64,000 nt of DNA from Gemella sanguinis ATCC 700632 (GCF_000701685.1 NZ_JNJO01000004.1:90000-153999); one strand, 5' to 3'. Positions 17,035 to 27,268 are shown, counted from the first letter of the stretch. A program made the numbers and translations. Notes: a model not told the origin generated them from the letters alone.

Positions 17035-18417
17035 ATGTTGGATCCACTATTACTTGCTAGGATACAATTCGCAGCAACAACAGTGTTCCACTTCTTCTTC
17101 GTACCTATTACTATAGGTATGGTATTCTTAATCGCGATTTTTGAGAGTATTTATGTTAAAACAGGCGATGAGCATTACAAAAGAATAACTAAGTTTTTTG
17201 GGCACCTATTCCTAATTAACTTTGCAGTTGGTGTTGTAACAGGTATCTTGCAAGAGTTCCAATTTGGTATGAACTGGTCAGAATATTCTTCATTCGTAGG
17301 AGATGTATTTGGACCATCACTTGCGATAGAAGCATTACTTGCATTCTATCTTGAATCAACATTTATAGGTATTTGGATTTTCTCTTGGGAGAAAATTAAT
17401 AAAAAACTACATGCAATGTGTATTTGGTTAGTAGGGATTGGTACAGTAATGTCAGCATTCTGGATTTTATCAGCTAACTCATTTATGCAACACCCAGTTG
17501 GTGTTAAATATGTAGAAAATAACGTAATTGGTACAAAAGCAGAGATGGTAGACTTCTTTGCAATTATAAAAAACCCATACTTATGGAATCAATTCCCTCA
17601 CGTTATAACAATGGCAATAACTGTAGGTGCATTTACAATTGCTGGTATTGCAGCATGGAAAATGGTTCGTAAGCATGAAGTTGCAATATTTAGAAAAGCA
17701 TTTAAAGTTTCAATAGTTGCTGCTTTAATAGGTTCTACAGGTTTACTATGGACAGGGCATTCACAAATGCAATATTTAGTAAGAGAATATCCTATGAAAG
17801 TTGCTGCTGCTGAGGCATTATATGAGGATACAGGAAATCCGGCACCATTCTCAGTATTAGCTAAAATTGATCAAAAACAACAAAAAGCTGATCACTATAT
17901 GGAAGTACCTGGACTATTAAGTTTCTTATCATACGATAAGTTTGAAGGAAGCTTAAAAGGTATGAAAACTCTTCAAAAAGAAATGGATGAAAAATATTAT
18001 CCAGTAGTTGGAAAGCATATTGATTATACACCACATGTTCCTACTATTTATTATACATTTAGAATAATGTCAGGATCAGCAGGTATTTTATTCTTAGTAT
18101 CACTTCTTGGAACTATTTTCTCATTTAGAGGTACAGAAATTAAGAAACGTTGGTTCTTAAAATTAATGCCTTGGATGCTTTTAGTTGCTGAAGTTGCAAC
18201 TGCTTGTGGATGGATTATGGCTGAGATGGGACGTCAACCATTCTTAATCTTCGGTGTAATGACTACTGAATCTGGAGTTTCACCAAACTCAGGAGCATCA
18301 GTACTATTCTCATTATCAGTATTCTGTGTATTATATACAATCCTTGGAATAGCACAATATGTTCTATTCAAACACATGATGAAGAAAAAAGAAGTAACTG
18401 TAAGGGAGGTAGCATAG
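17035..18417 (+). CDS. cydA: cytochrome bd ubiquinol/menaquinol oxidase subunit I
   Basis: It is the haem-binding subunit of the bd oxidase, a membrane quinol:O2 oxidoreductase. I place the start at ATG 17035, 7 nt after AAGGAGG; an in-frame ATG at 17029 would touch the Shine-Dalgarno. With this start the first conserved His (TTVFHFFFV) is residue 19, as in well-studied CydA proteins. About nine hydrophobic segments are present, and the signature WIMAEMGRQP lies near the C-terminus. It has 460 residues, with a short Q-loop form as usual in Firmicutes. cydB follows one base after the stop. Confidence 0.96.
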   Translation: MLDPLLLARIQFAATTVFHFFFVPITIGMVFLIAIFESIYVKTGDEHYKRITKFFGHLFLINFAVGVVTGILQEFQFGMNWSEYSSFVGDVFGPSLAIEALLAFYLESTFIGIWIFSWEKINKKLHAMCIWLVGIGTVMSAFWILSANSFMQHPVGVKYVENNVIGTKAEMVDFFAIIKNPYLWNQFPHVITMAITVGAFTIAGIAAWKMVRKHEVAIFRKAFKVSIVAALIGSTGLLWTGHSQMQYLVREYPMKVAAAEALYEDTGNPAPFSVLAKIDQKQQKADHYMEVPGLLSFLSYDKFEGSLKGMKTLQKEMDEKYYPVVGKHIDYTPHVPTIYYTFRIMSGSAGILFLVSLLGTIFSFRGTEIKKRWFLKLMPWMLLVAEVATACGWIMAEMGRQPFLIFGVMTTESGVSPNSGASVLFSLSVFCVLYTILGIAQYVLFKHMMKKKEVTVREVA

Positions 18418-18418
18418 T

Positions 18419-19447
18419 ATGGATTGGTCAGTAGCATTACCAAATATATGGTTCTTACTAATTACAGTATTATTCACAGGGTTTTTCGTATTAGAAGGTT
18501 ATGATTTTGGTGTTGGGGTACTAGCTCAACTACTTGGAAAAGATGATGTTGAAAAACGTGTTTATTTCAATACAATTGGACCTTTCTGGGATGCCAACGA
18601 AGTTTGGCTATTAACTGGAGGAGGAGCAATGTTTGCAGCATTCCCTATCTGGTACGGTAAATTATTCAGTGGATACTATATTGCCTTTGTTTTAATGTTA
18701 GTAGCATTAATCTTACGAGGTGTATCATTTGAATTTAGAGGTAAATTAGGGGATAATAGAAAATGGATTAAAGCTTGTGACTTCGCAATGTTTATTGGTA
18801 GCTTATTACCGCCAGTATTATGGGGTGTAGCTGTAGCTAACTTTATGACTGGTGCAAATCTTGACAAAGGAAAAAATCTTGTTGATGGATTCCTAGGTTT
18901 ATTATCACCATTTACAATTTTAGGTGGAATAATGATGTTACTATTAATGTTAGTTCATGGAGCTCAATTCTTAGCACTAAAAACTACAGGTGAATTAAGA
19001 AATGCAGCTCGTGCTACATCAGCATTATTGTTCCCATTCGCGGCAATTGTAACATTGATATTTGCAATTTGGGCATTATTTAAAACAGATATTTTCACTG
19101 GAAATTACTACATTGGATTAATATTAGCTGTTATTGCAGTAGTATTTTTCGTAGTATCATTTGTATTAAACTTCCAAGGGAAAGATCTTAAAGCATTCTT
19201 ATGTACTTCTGGTACATTAGCGTTCTTAACTTTAAGCGTCTTCGCTGGAATGTTCCCAAGAGCTATCATAAATAGTAATGATGTCACACAATCACTATTT
19301 ATATATGATGCTGCTAGCGGAATTTATACACTAAGACTTATGACAATAGTTGCTTTATTCTTATTGCCATTTGTTTTAGGATACCAAGTTTGGTCATATT
19401 CTATTTTTAGAAAACGACTAACAAAAGAAGATGAATTGGAGTATTAG
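18419..19447 (+). CDS. cydB: cytochrome bd oxidase subunit II
   Basis: It is the second subunit of the bd oxidase, 342 residues with about eight membrane segments. Typical motifs are LEGYDFGVGVL near residue 25 and NEVWLLTGGGAMFAAFP near residue 60. AAGGGAGG ends 9 nt before ATG, inside the end of cydA. The adjacent cydD and cydC encode the transporter needed to assemble the oxidase. Confidence 0.96.
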   Translation: MDWSVALPNIWFLLITVLFTGFFVLEGYDFGVGVLAQLLGKDDVEKRVYFNTIGPFWDANEVWLLTGGGAMFAAFPIWYGKLFSGYYIAFVLMLVALILRGVSFEFRGKLGDNRKWIKACDFAMFIGSLLPPVLWGVAVANFMTGANLDKGKNLVDGFLGLLSPFTILGGIMMLLLMLVHGAQFLALKTTGELRNAARATSALLFPFAAIVTLIFAIWALFKTDIFTGNYYIGLILAVIAVVFFVVSFVLNFQGKDLKAFLCTSGTLAFLTLSVFAGMFPRAIINSNDVTQSLFIYDAASGIYTLRLMTIVALFLLPFVLGYQVWSYSIFRKRLTKEDELEY

Positions 19448-19450
19448 TCA

Positions 19451-21166
19451 ATGAAAAAAAAGGAAGCAAAATTAAAACTTCCTGTTAAAAAAAGTCTTAC
19501 ATTGACACTATTAATATTATCAATAATGGAAGCAGCTTGTATAATTATACAAGCTGCTTTTTTAGCTAAAGCAATTGTAGGGCTTTTCTATAAAAATTTT
19601 GATAATGTTGTACGTGACAGTGTTCTTTTTTTAATAGGTTATACATTTAGAACTGTATTTTTACATTTACAGCAATATTACACAGAGAAACATGCTATTG
19701 ATTTTGAGAAAGAACTAAGAAAAAAATTACTACAAAGTTATTTTAATTTAGGGCCTGATTTTGCTTCAAGAGAAGGTTCTGGGAAATTAGTTACTTTAGC
19801 TATTGATGGTATTGGTAAAGTAAAGCAATATTTTGAACTAAATGTTTCGAAACAAATTAGAGGAGCGATCATACCAACTCTTATAGTAATTTTTATATTC
19901 TATACAGATTATGTTTCGGCACTAATGATAATATCTGTTATACCAGTTATAGTAATTTTTATGATTTTATTAGGTATAAATGCCAGAGATATGGCGAATC
20001 GACAGTATAAAAAATATAGGGCATTATCTAACAACTTTATAGATACAATTAGAGGTGTTGAAACTCTAAAATTTTTAGGTGTAAGTAAAAACTACCTACC
20101 AATTATGGAAAAGAAAAATAAAGAGTATAGACAAAGTACAATGAAGACTTTAAGTGTGGCATTCTTAAATAGTTTTGCACTAGATTTCTTAACAACTATT
20201 GCAATTGCTCTTTTAGCTGTTAGATTAGGGATTTTACTTCTTGATGGGAGTACATTCTTATTACCCTCGTTAACCGTATTAATAATTGCGCCTGAGTTTT
20301 TCTTACCTATGAAACAGGCTGCAACCGACTATCATGCTACACTTGATGGTCAAATGGCATATGAAGATATTAATAGAATGATTATAGATAATGAAAAAAA
20401 TATTAAAGAGAAAGTAACAATTGATAATGTAGAAAGCATTAAATTAGTAGATATCACCCTTGAAAAAGACGATAAAAAAATACTTGAAAATATTTCTATG
20501 TCTATAAATATGGGTGAGAAAATTTGTTTGGTTGGACAAAGTGGAAGTGGTAAAACTTCATTGATTTCAATATTATCTGGATTTAATGAACAAACTGACG
20601 GAGAAATATTAATTAACAATGAAAAAACTAATTTAAAAAATATTAATTGGGCAAATAATATTTCTTATATTTCACAGTTCCCATATATTTTTCCTGATAC
20701 AATTCGAAATAATATTTTATTTTATTCAAATGAGGAAATAACTAATGAATTTTTAAATGAAGTAACTTCTTTAGTGGGATTAGATGAATTTATTAATAAT
20801 CTACCTGAAGGTTATGAAACAAAGATAGGAGAAGGTGGTCAAGAATTAAGTGGTGGTCAAGCACAACGTATTGCTATAGCAAGAGCACTAATAAGTAATA
20901 GAGAAATTATTATACTTGATGAGCCTACAAGTCACTTAGACATAGAAACAGAATTCGAAATTAAAGAGAAGTTATTAGAATTATTTAAAGGAAGAACAGT
21001 TATTATAGCGACGCACAGACTGCATTGGTTGCATAATGTTGATTATGTTTTAAATTTAGAACATGGAAAAGTTGTAGATTTTGAAAAAGTTATAGATTTT
21101 AAAAATAGTCCTCGCTTTAAAAAATTAAAAAATAATTTAGTAGGAGGTGGCTACAGTGAAAAATAA
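19451..21166 (+). CDS. cydD: ABC transporter CydD (cysteine/glutathione exporter for bd oxidase assembly)
   Basis: It is a 571-residue half-transporter with an N-terminal six-helix membrane domain and a C-terminal ATPase. Walker A GQSGSGKTS, signature LSGGQAQR and Walker B IIILDEPTSHLD are intact. In E. coli CydDC exports thiol compounds and is required for haem insertion into cytochrome bd. Position after cydAB supports CydD rather than another ABC exporter. Only 3 bp separate it from cydB, and its 3' end overlaps cydC by 11 bp. Confidence 0.93.
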   Translation: MKKKEAKLKLPVKKSLTLTLLILSIMEAACIIIQAAFLAKAIVGLFYKNFDNVVRDSVLFLIGYTFRTVFLHLQQYYTEKHAIDFEKELRKKLLQSYFNLGPDFASREGSGKLVTLAIDGIGKVKQYFELNVSKQIRGAIIPTLIVIFIFYTDYVSALMIISVIPVIVIFMILLGINARDMANRQYKKYRALSNNFIDTIRGVETLKFLGVSKNYLPIMEKKNKEYRQSTMKTLSVAFLNSFALDFLTTIAIALLAVRLGILLLDGSTFLLPSLTVLIIAPEFFLPMKQAATDYHATLDGQMAYEDINRMIIDNEKNIKEKVTIDNVESIKLVDITLEKDDKKILENISMSINMGEKICLVGQSGSGKTSLISILSGFNEQTDGEILINNEKTNLKNINWANNISYISQFPYIFPDTIRNNILFYSNEEITNEFLNEVTSLVGLDEFINNLPEGYETKIGEGGQELSGGQAQRIAIARALISNREIIILDEPTSHLDIETEFEIKEKLLELFKGRTVIIATHRLHWLHNVDYVLNLEHGKVVDFEKVIDFKNSPRFKKLKNNLVGGGYSEK

Positions 21167-22889
21167 TTCTATTATTAGAAAAGAGTTAAAAAACAATAAA
21201 AATATGATGAGTGCTGTAGTCTTTTTAGGACTGATGTCAGTTGTTAGTGGAGCAGCATTAATGTATGTTTCAGGTTTTCTAATTAGTAAATCTTCTCTTA
21301 GAATTGGTAATATACTTATGCTGCAAGTACCAACAGTTCTGACTAGAACATTTTCACTAGCTCAGTCAACATTTGCCTATGTACAGAGGCTGCTAAGCCA
21401 CAATTTAGTTTTAGGTATTATTGAAAAGATGCGTAGCAGAGTATATAAGATTTTGGAACCTAAGGCTTTAAAACTAAAAAAAGAGTATAAGTCAGGTGAT
21501 TTATTAGGTTTAATATCTGAAGATATTGAACATATGCAAAATATTTATTTAAAAACTATTTTCCCTAGTATTATCTCATTAATATTATATGTAATTTTTG
21601 TCACAGTAATGTTTGGTTACGATATGAACTATGCAATATTAGCACTATTATTTGGATTATTCATTATATTTGTTGTACCATTTGCTTCACTAACTGTAAC
21701 TAGAAATAATTTCCAATTAATGAAAGAAGCAAAATATAATCTTTACCGTGACTTTACAAGTGCAATTTTTGGATTAAGTGATTGGATTTCTTCTAATAAA
21801 GTAAATGAATTTATGGATGATTATCAGCTTAAAGAAGAGAAGTTACTAAAAAGAGAAAGAAAAATTAAAACTTTTGTACACTTAAGAGAAAACTTTGTTA
21901 ATTTACTAGCAGGTATAACTGCATTTCTAATGATTTACAGTTGTTGGAACATGACTATAAATAATGTAATAGAAAATGTATATATTGCATCATTTTGTAT
22001 GATGGTGCTTTCGGTATTAAGTGTTTCGGTAATGACTAGTGATGCCGTTTCACATATTCCAGGTTACGAAGTATCTATAAATCGTGTAAAAGATTTCTAT
22101 GAACAAGAGAGTGATGAAAATAAAGAAATCATTGATTTAAAAAATACAGATGGTAATATTATTGATATAAAAGATTTATCTTTTGAATATGAAGAAGGAA
22201 AAAGTATCTTAAATAATATTTCATTAACAATTAAAAAAGGTGAAAAGGTAGCTATTCTTGGAAGAAGTGGAGTAGGTAAATCTACATTAGTCAAACTTCT
22301 TACAGGTACCTATTCTGACTATAAAGGTGAGATTATAGTACTAAACAAAAAACCTAATGAATCTATGTTAGGAACTGACATTTCATTATTAAATCAGAAA
22401 CCATATCTTTTTGATATGACTATTAGAGAAAACCTTAAACTTTCTTTATTAGATTCAGATATCGATGAATCACAAATTGATCAAAAAATTAATGATAGTT
22501 TAGAAAAGTCACAGTTAACTAATCTAATTAATAATTTACCAGAAGGAATTGATACAAATGTTTTTGAAACAGGAAGTAGATTTTCTGGGGGAGAACGTCA
22601 GCGTATAGCTTTTGCTAGAAGTATTATTCAAAATAATGAATTATTATTATTAGACGAGCCTACTGTTGGACTAGATCCAAAAACAGAGCATGAATTATTA
22701 ACTACTATTTTTGAATCTAGTAAAGACAAGACTATTGTTTGGATTACACATCATTTAAATTCAATTGAATATATGGATAGAATAATATTCATAAAAGATG
22801 GAGAAATTGAAATGGATGGTAGTCATAGAGAATTATATGAGAATAATGAAAAATATAAAAAATTATACGATATGGATAATATAAAATAA
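21156..22889 (+). CDS. cydC: ABC transporter CydC, partner of CydD
   Basis: It is the second half of the CydDC heterodimer: six-helix membrane domain, then an ATPase with GRSGVGKST, FSGGERQR and LLLLDEPTVGLD. I choose GTG 21156 as the start, 8 nt after AGGAGG; the in-frame GTG at 21147 lies within the Shine-Dalgarno itself. The protein is then 577 residues. The overlap with cydD suggests coupled synthesis of the pair. A hairpin terminator begins at the stop codon. Confidence 0.92.
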   Translation: MKNNSIIRKELKNNKNMMSAVVFLGLMSVVSGAALMYVSGFLISKSSLRIGNILMLQVPTVLTRTFSLAQSTFAYVQRLLSHNLVLGIIEKMRSRVYKILEPKALKLKKEYKSGDLLGLISEDIEHMQNIYLKTIFPSIISLILYVIFVTVMFGYDMNYAILALLFGLFIIFVVPFASLTVTRNNFQLMKEAKYNLYRDFTSAIFGLSDWISSNKVNEFMDDYQLKEEKLLKRERKIKTFVHLRENFVNLLAGITAFLMIYSCWNMTINNVIENVYIASFCMMVLSVLSVSVMTSDAVSHIPGYEVSINRVKDFYEQESDENKEIIDLKNTDGNIIDIKDLSFEYEEGKSILNNISLTIKKGEKVAILGRSGVGKSTLVKLLTGTYSDYKGEIIVLNKKPNESMLGTDISLLNQKPYLFDMTIRENLKLSLLDSDIDESQIDQKINDSLEKSQLTNLINNLPEGIDTNVFETGSRFSGGERQRIAFARSIIQNNELLLLDEPTVGLDPKTEHELLTTIFESSKDKTIVWITHHLNSIEYMDRIIFIKDGEIEMDGSHRELYENNEKYKKLYDMDNIK

Positions 22890-22926
22890 AGAGATATCAA
22901 GGTGAGACTTTGATGTCTCTTTATTC
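22888..22926 (+). terminator. hairpin at the end of cydABDC
   Basis: AAAGAGATATCAA (22888-22900) pairs with TTGATGTCTCTTT (22910-22922), one mismatch-like G-U position. The T-tail is short, so termination may be partial. Confidence 0.7.
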
Positions 22927-22967
22927 TTAAATTGGATTTAGTTTACTTATATATAATCTATATTTTG

Positions 22968-22976
22968 TGTTATAAT
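22968..22976 (+). promoter_or_regulatory. extended -10 promoter of uvrA
   Basis: TGTTATAAT (22968-22976) is a full extended -10 element, about 65 bp before the uvrA ATG. No good -35 at standard spacing, as is common for extended -10 promoters. Confidence 0.55.
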
Positions 22977-23039
22977 ATTATAGTTAGAATGAAATTTAAT
23001 AATGTTTGTTAAATATTTACTAATAGTTAGAGGTAGCAA

Positions 23040-25865
23040 ATGAAAAAGAAGAATAAAATAATAATACAAGGTGCAAGAGAAAATAATTTAAAAAATATAA
23101 ATTTAGAAATACCTCGTGATCAGTTCGTCGTAATTACAGGACTTAGCGGGAGTGGGAAAAGTTCGTTAGCTTTTGATACTATATATGCAGAAGGACAACG
23201 TCGATATGTTGAAAGCTTAAGCGCATATGCTAGACAATTTTTAGGTAATATAGAGAAACCTGATGTTGATTTAATAGAAGGATTATCTCCAGCAATATCA
23301 ATAAATCAAAAAACAACTTCGAAAAATCCAAGATCAACTGTGGCGACTGTCACTGAAATTTATGATTATCTTAGATTATTATATGCAAGAATTGGTGAAA
23401 TTTATTGTCCTAATCATCATGAAAAAATCGAGAGTAGCTCAATAAGTCAAATAGTAGATTCCATTATGGAAATGCCTGAGAGAAGTAGAATACAAATAGT
23501 TTCACCAATTGTAAAAGAGAAAAAAGGAACACATAAAAAATTAATTGATAAACTAATTAAAGAGGGGTATATTAGATTTAAAATTAATGATGATTTGTAT
23601 GAAGTTGGTGATATTCCGGAATTAGATAAAAATAAAAAGCACTCTATAAGTGTAATTATTGATAGAATAGTTATAAAAGAAGGTATAGAAACAAGACTAG
23701 CGGATTCACTAGAAACATCACTTAATTTATCTAACAATGATTTAGTTGAAATAGATGATGTTAAAGAAAATACGACCCAATTATTCTCAACAAAATATAG
23801 TTGTAAACATTGTGATTTTACTTTAGGTGATTTAGAACCTAGAATTTTTTCTTTTAATAACCCTCAAGGTGCGTGTCCTGATTGTGATGGTCTAGGAATG
23901 CATGAAACAGTTGATGTTAATAAAATTATACAGAAGGATTTATCGATAAATGATGGAGCAATTATAGTATATAATAATGCAACATCAACTTATTATCCTA
24001 GTTTAATAAAATGTGTATGTGAACACTTTAAGATAGATATGAATCTTCCTTTTAAAGAATTATCAAAAGAGAAACAAGACATTATTTTGTATGGTAATAA
24101 AAATGAGGAAATTAAACATACTTATATAAATGATGATGGTGTACAACGTACAAGATTTGTTTATTTTGAAGGTGTAGCAAATAATATTTTTAGACGCTAC
24201 AAATCTGGTATGACAAAAGCTACAAGAGAAGCAATGTCTAAATATATAAAAGAAGATTTATGTAATAGCTGTAAAGGTCAACGTTTAAAACCTGAGATAT
24301 TATCAGTATATGTTTCAGGAAAAAATATTGCAGATATTTGTAAGATGTCAATTCAAGATAGTTATAAATTTTTCAATGAGATTCAATTAAGTGAAAAAGA
24401 TTATACTATTGCAAAATTAGTATTAAAAGAAATTAAATCAAGGTTGCAATTCCTAAATGATGTAGGACTAGATTATCTAACACTTGACAGAGCTTCAGGA
24501 ACACTTTCTGGTGGTGAAGCACAGCGAATTCGACTTGCGACACAAATAGGTTCAAAATTAATGGGTGTAACTTATATACTTGATGAACCTTCAATTGGAC
24601 TTCACCAGAGAGACAATGAAAAGCTTATTAATACTATGTTATCAATGCGTGATTTAGGTAACACTGTATTAGTAGTGGAGCATGATGAAGAAACAATGTT
24701 AGCATGTGATTATATAATTGACATAGGACCAAAAGCAGGAGAGCAAGGTGGAGAAGTAGTTGCAGTAGGAACACCAAAAGAAGTTATGAGAAATAAAAAA
24801 TCTATAACTGGAGCATACTTATCAGGAAGAAAAAAAATTGAAGTTCCTACAGTACGTCGTGAAGGTAACGGAAACTTTATTGAAATTAATAGAGCTAAGA
24901 AAAATAATCTAAAAGATATATCAGTAAGATTTCCACTTGGTAAGTTTATTGGAGTAACTGGAGTTTCAGGTAGTGGTAAGTCAACATTAGTAAATGAAAT
25001 CTTATTTAATTCTGTAAAAAATATTTTAAATAAAGAAAATATTGATTCAACAGTAGTTAAATCAGTTAAGGGTGTTGAGGGGAATATTGATAAAATTATT
25101 GATATTGATCAAAGCCCAATAGGAAGAACGCCAAGAAGTAATCCTGCAACATACACTGGAGTTTTTGACGATATTAGAGATTTGTTTGCAAGTACTAACG
25201 AATCGAAATTACGTGGATACAAAAAAGGTAGATTTAGTTTTAATGTAAAAGGTGGCCGTTGTGAGGCCTGCACAGGAGATGGTATTCTAAAAATAGAGAT
25301 GCATTTTCTACCTGATGTTTATGTGCCATGTGAAATATGTAAAGGTAAAAGATACAATAGAGAAACTTTAGAGGTTAAATATAAAGGTAAGAGTATAAGT
25401 GACGTTTTAGACATGACTATAAAAGAAGCATATGAATTTTTTGAAAATATACCTAAGATTAAAAATAAGCTTGAAACACTTGTTAATGTTGGTCTAGATT
25501 ACATAAGGTTAGGGCAAAGTGCTACGACCTTATCTGGAGGAGAAGCACAACGTGTAAAACTTGCAAGTGAATTGTATAAAAAGTCTACGGGAAAAACTCT
25601 TTATATACTAGACGAACCAACTACTGGATTACATATAGATGATATTAGCAGATTAATAAAAATTATAGATAAATTAGTTGATGGTGGTAATACGGTAATT
25701 GTCATTGAACATAACCTTGATGTAATAAAATGCTGTGATCATTTAATTGATTTAGGTCCTGAAGGTGGAATAGGTGGAGGAACAATTTTAGATGAATGCA
25801 CACCGGAAAAATTAATTGAAAATAAGCAAAGTTACACCGGAAAATTTTTGAAAAATATATTGTAA
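23040..25865 (+). CDS. uvrA: excinuclease ABC subunit A
   Basis: It recognises DNA damage in nucleotide excision repair. The 941-residue protein has two ABC ATPase halves: Walker A GLSGSGKSS near residue 33 and GVSGSGKST near residue 640, with signature motifs LSGGEAQRIRLA and LSGGEAQRVKLA. Zinc fingers are visible as CKHC...CPDC and CEAC...CEIC. Length is normal for UvrA. It is probably a single-gene unit here; uvrB is not adjacent, unlike in many Bacilli. Confidence 0.98.
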   Translation: MKKKNKIIIQGARENNLKNINLEIPRDQFVVITGLSGSGKSSLAFDTIYAEGQRRYVESLSAYARQFLGNIEKPDVDLIEGLSPAISINQKTTSKNPRSTVATVTEIYDYLRLLYARIGEIYCPNHHEKIESSSISQIVDSIMEMPERSRIQIVSPIVKEKKGTHKKLIDKLIKEGYIRFKINDDLYEVGDIPELDKNKKHSISVIIDRIVIKEGIETRLADSLETSLNLSNNDLVEIDDVKENTTQLFSTKYSCKHCDFTLGDLEPRIFSFNNPQGACPDCDGLGMHETVDVNKIIQKDLSINDGAIIVYNNATSTYYPSLIKCVCEHFKIDMNLPFKELSKEKQDIILYGNKNEEIKHTYINDDGVQRTRFVYFEGVANNIFRRYKSGMTKATREAMSKYIKEDLCNSCKGQRLKPEILSVYVSGKNIADICKMSIQDSYKFFNEIQLSEKDYTIAKLVLKEIKSRLQFLNDVGLDYLTLDRASGTLSGGEAQRIRLATQIGSKLMGVTYILDEPSIGLHQRDNEKLINTMLSMRDLGNTVLVVEHDEETMLACDYIIDIGPKAGEQGGEVVAVGTPKEVMRNKKSITGAYLSGRKKIEVPTVRREGNGNFIEINRAKKNNLKDISVRFPLGKFIGVTGVSGSGKSTLVNEILFNSVKNILNKENIDSTVVKSVKGVEGNIDKIIDIDQSPIGRTPRSNPATYTGVFDDIRDLFASTNESKLRGYKKGRFSFNVKGGRCEACTGDGILKIEMHFLPDVYVPCEICKGKRYNRETLEVKYKGKSISDVLDMTIKEAYEFFENIPKIKNKLETLVNVGLDYIRLGQSATTLSGGEAQRVKLASELYKKSTGKTLYILDEPTTGLHIDDISRLIKIIDKLVDGGNTVIVIEHNLDVIKCCDHLIDLGPEGGIGGGTILDECTPEKLIENKQSYTGKFLKNIL

Positions 25866-26016
25866 AAAATATTAAATAATATTTTTTATTATAGTTTTTA
25901 AAGTCATAAATAAGTAAAATATTTTCTTGTTTATTAAAACCTATTTACATAAACAACAAATAATAAACCGAAAATATTTTTGATAAATATAGTATAAAAT
26001 TAAATAAATTTTGATA

Positions 26017-26045
26017 TTGTCTAAACAACTTAGTTATGGTAAAAT
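26017..26045 (+). promoter_or_regulatory. promoter of the 6S-like RNA
   Basis: TTGTCT (26017-26022), 17-bp spacer, TAAAAT (26040-26045) with an upstream TGG extension of the -10. Transcription would start near 26052. Confidence 0.65.
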
Positions 26046-26051
26046 ATAAGT

Positions 26052-26233
26052 AACAACTGGAGCACATGTATGACTTGCTATACATTCGGGCCTAACACTT
26101 TTTAATAGGGAATGAGAATCGCTTATTAGTATAAAATGCTTCCTTGAGAAGACTTTAGAAGGTAAGGCTATCATACCCACCTGATTATATCAGGACCAAT
26201 TAAGGCAAGATACTACGGTGCTTTGGTTTTTTT
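26052..26233 (+). ncRNA. ssrS: 6S-like regulatory RNA (candidate)
   Basis: This is a ~180-nt transcription unit without an open frame, bounded by a near-consensus promoter and a T7 run. Its ends pair: CTGGAGCAC near the 5' end with GTGCTTTGG just before the T-run, giving a closing stem as in 6S RNA. An internal hairpin ATGTAT...ATACAT lies near the 5' side and CCTGAT...ATCAGG near the 3' side, with large unpaired regions between. The length and the location beside tcdA (yrvM) fit the 6S RNA of Bacilli, which binds sigma-A RNA polymerase in stationary phase. I cannot align it to a covariance model, so the identity is provisional; the existence of a small RNA is better supported. Confidence 0.55.
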
Positions 26234-26262
26234 AGACTGGTAGAATAATCCGGTCTTTTTTA
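26234..26262 (+). terminator. second terminator behind the 6S-like RNA
   Basis: AGACTGG (26234-26240) and CCGGTCT (26250-26256, one G-U pair) form a stem followed by T5-6. It stands directly after the T-run of the RNA, so the unit is doubly terminated before tcdA. Confidence 0.75.
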
Positions 26263-26290
26263 ATTTTAAATAATATTAATGGAGTAAGAA

Positions 26291-27058
26291 ATGTTACATC
26301 AATTTTCAAGAAATGAGTTAATTATAGGAACTCAAGGATTAGAGATATTAAAAGATAAAAGAGTAGGAATCCTTGGAATTGGAGGAGTCGGTTCATTTGC
26401 TGCAGAAGCATTAGCGCGTTCTGGGATAGGTTCATTAGTACTTATGGACAAGGATGATATCGATATAACTAATGTGAATAGGCAAATACATGCAACTACA
26501 AAAACTGTTGGTTGCAGTAAAGTACAAGAAATGAAAAAAAGAATACTTGATATTAATCCTGATTGTGAAGTTATTGCCATACAAGACTTTTATACTGAAG
26601 AAACATTCAATGTATTTTATGAAAAAAAATTAGATTTTGTTATAGATGCTTGTGATACTGTAACTTTTAAAATTCATTTAATCAAGTATTGTTTAAAAAA
26701 TAATATAAAGTTTATAAGTGTTATGGGTTCAGCAAACAAAATGGATCCTACAAAATTTAAGGTAGCAGATTTACAAAAAACTACAGTTTGTCCACTAGCA
26801 AAAGTTATAAGAACAAAATTAAAAAAAGAAAGAGTGACAGGAAAAATACCTGTAGTGTACTCTACAGAAAGTCCAACAAAAGCCAATAAAGAATATTTAA
26901 GCAAAATAGGTAAACAGGATTCTGAAATTCGTAAGGCAAAAATACCTCCTGCATCAAATGCGTTTTGTCCATCTGTAGCAGGATTAATTGCAGCAAATTA
27001 TGTATATGTTAATTTATTAGAAAATATAAAAATATTAACAATAGAAAAACCAGAATAA
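26291..27058 (+). CDS. tcdA: tRNA threonylcarbamoyladenosine dehydratase
   Basis: It is a 255-residue E1-like (ThiF/MoeB fold) ATP-dependent enzyme that cyclises t6A37 of tRNAs to ct6A. The Rossmann motif GIGGVGSFAAEALARSG starts near residue 30, followed by DKDDIDITNVNRQIHA, which carries the adenylation residues. DACDTVTFK near residue 118 is also typical. The C-terminal ubiquitin-carrier regions of ThiF are absent, which favours TcdA. A G+C-rich terminator follows. Confidence 0.92.
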   Translation: MLHQFSRNELIIGTQGLEILKDKRVGILGIGGVGSFAAEALARSGIGSLVLMDKDDIDITNVNRQIHATTKTVGCSKVQEMKKRILDINPDCEVIAIQDFYTEETFNVFYEKKLDFVIDACDTVTFKIHLIKYCLKNNIKFISVMGSANKMDPTKFKVADLQKTTVCPLAKVIRTKLKKERVTGKIPVVYSTESPTKANKEYLSKIGKQDSEIRKAKIPPASNAFCPSVAGLIAANYVYVNLLENIKILTIEKPE

Positions 27059-27064
27059 AAATTA

Positions 27065-27096
27065 AAAGCAACGCTTTCATTAGCGTTGCTTTTCTT
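27065..27096 (+). terminator. intrinsic terminator of tcdA
   Basis: AAAGCAACGCT (27065-27075) pairs perfectly with AGCGTTGCTTT around a 6-nt loop; a T-rich tail follows. Confidence 0.9.
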
Positions 27097-27212
27097 TGGT
27101 TAAAGGTTGACATATACATCTTTTCGAGATTTTCTGTAAACTTTACATGAAATTCGAAAATAATATTATTTGCATTTTCATAAAAAAAAATCTCAAAAAT
27201 TTATAATTTTAT

Positions 27213-27241
27213 TTGATTTTTTATATCAAACATTGTATAAT
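27213..27241 (+). promoter_or_regulatory. promoter of the XRE regulator gene
   Basis: TTGATT (27213-27218), 17-bp spacer, TATAAT (27236-27241), about 28 bp before the TTG start. Confidence 0.6.
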
Positions 27242-27268
27242 AATTATAGATGAGAAAGGAGGATTACT

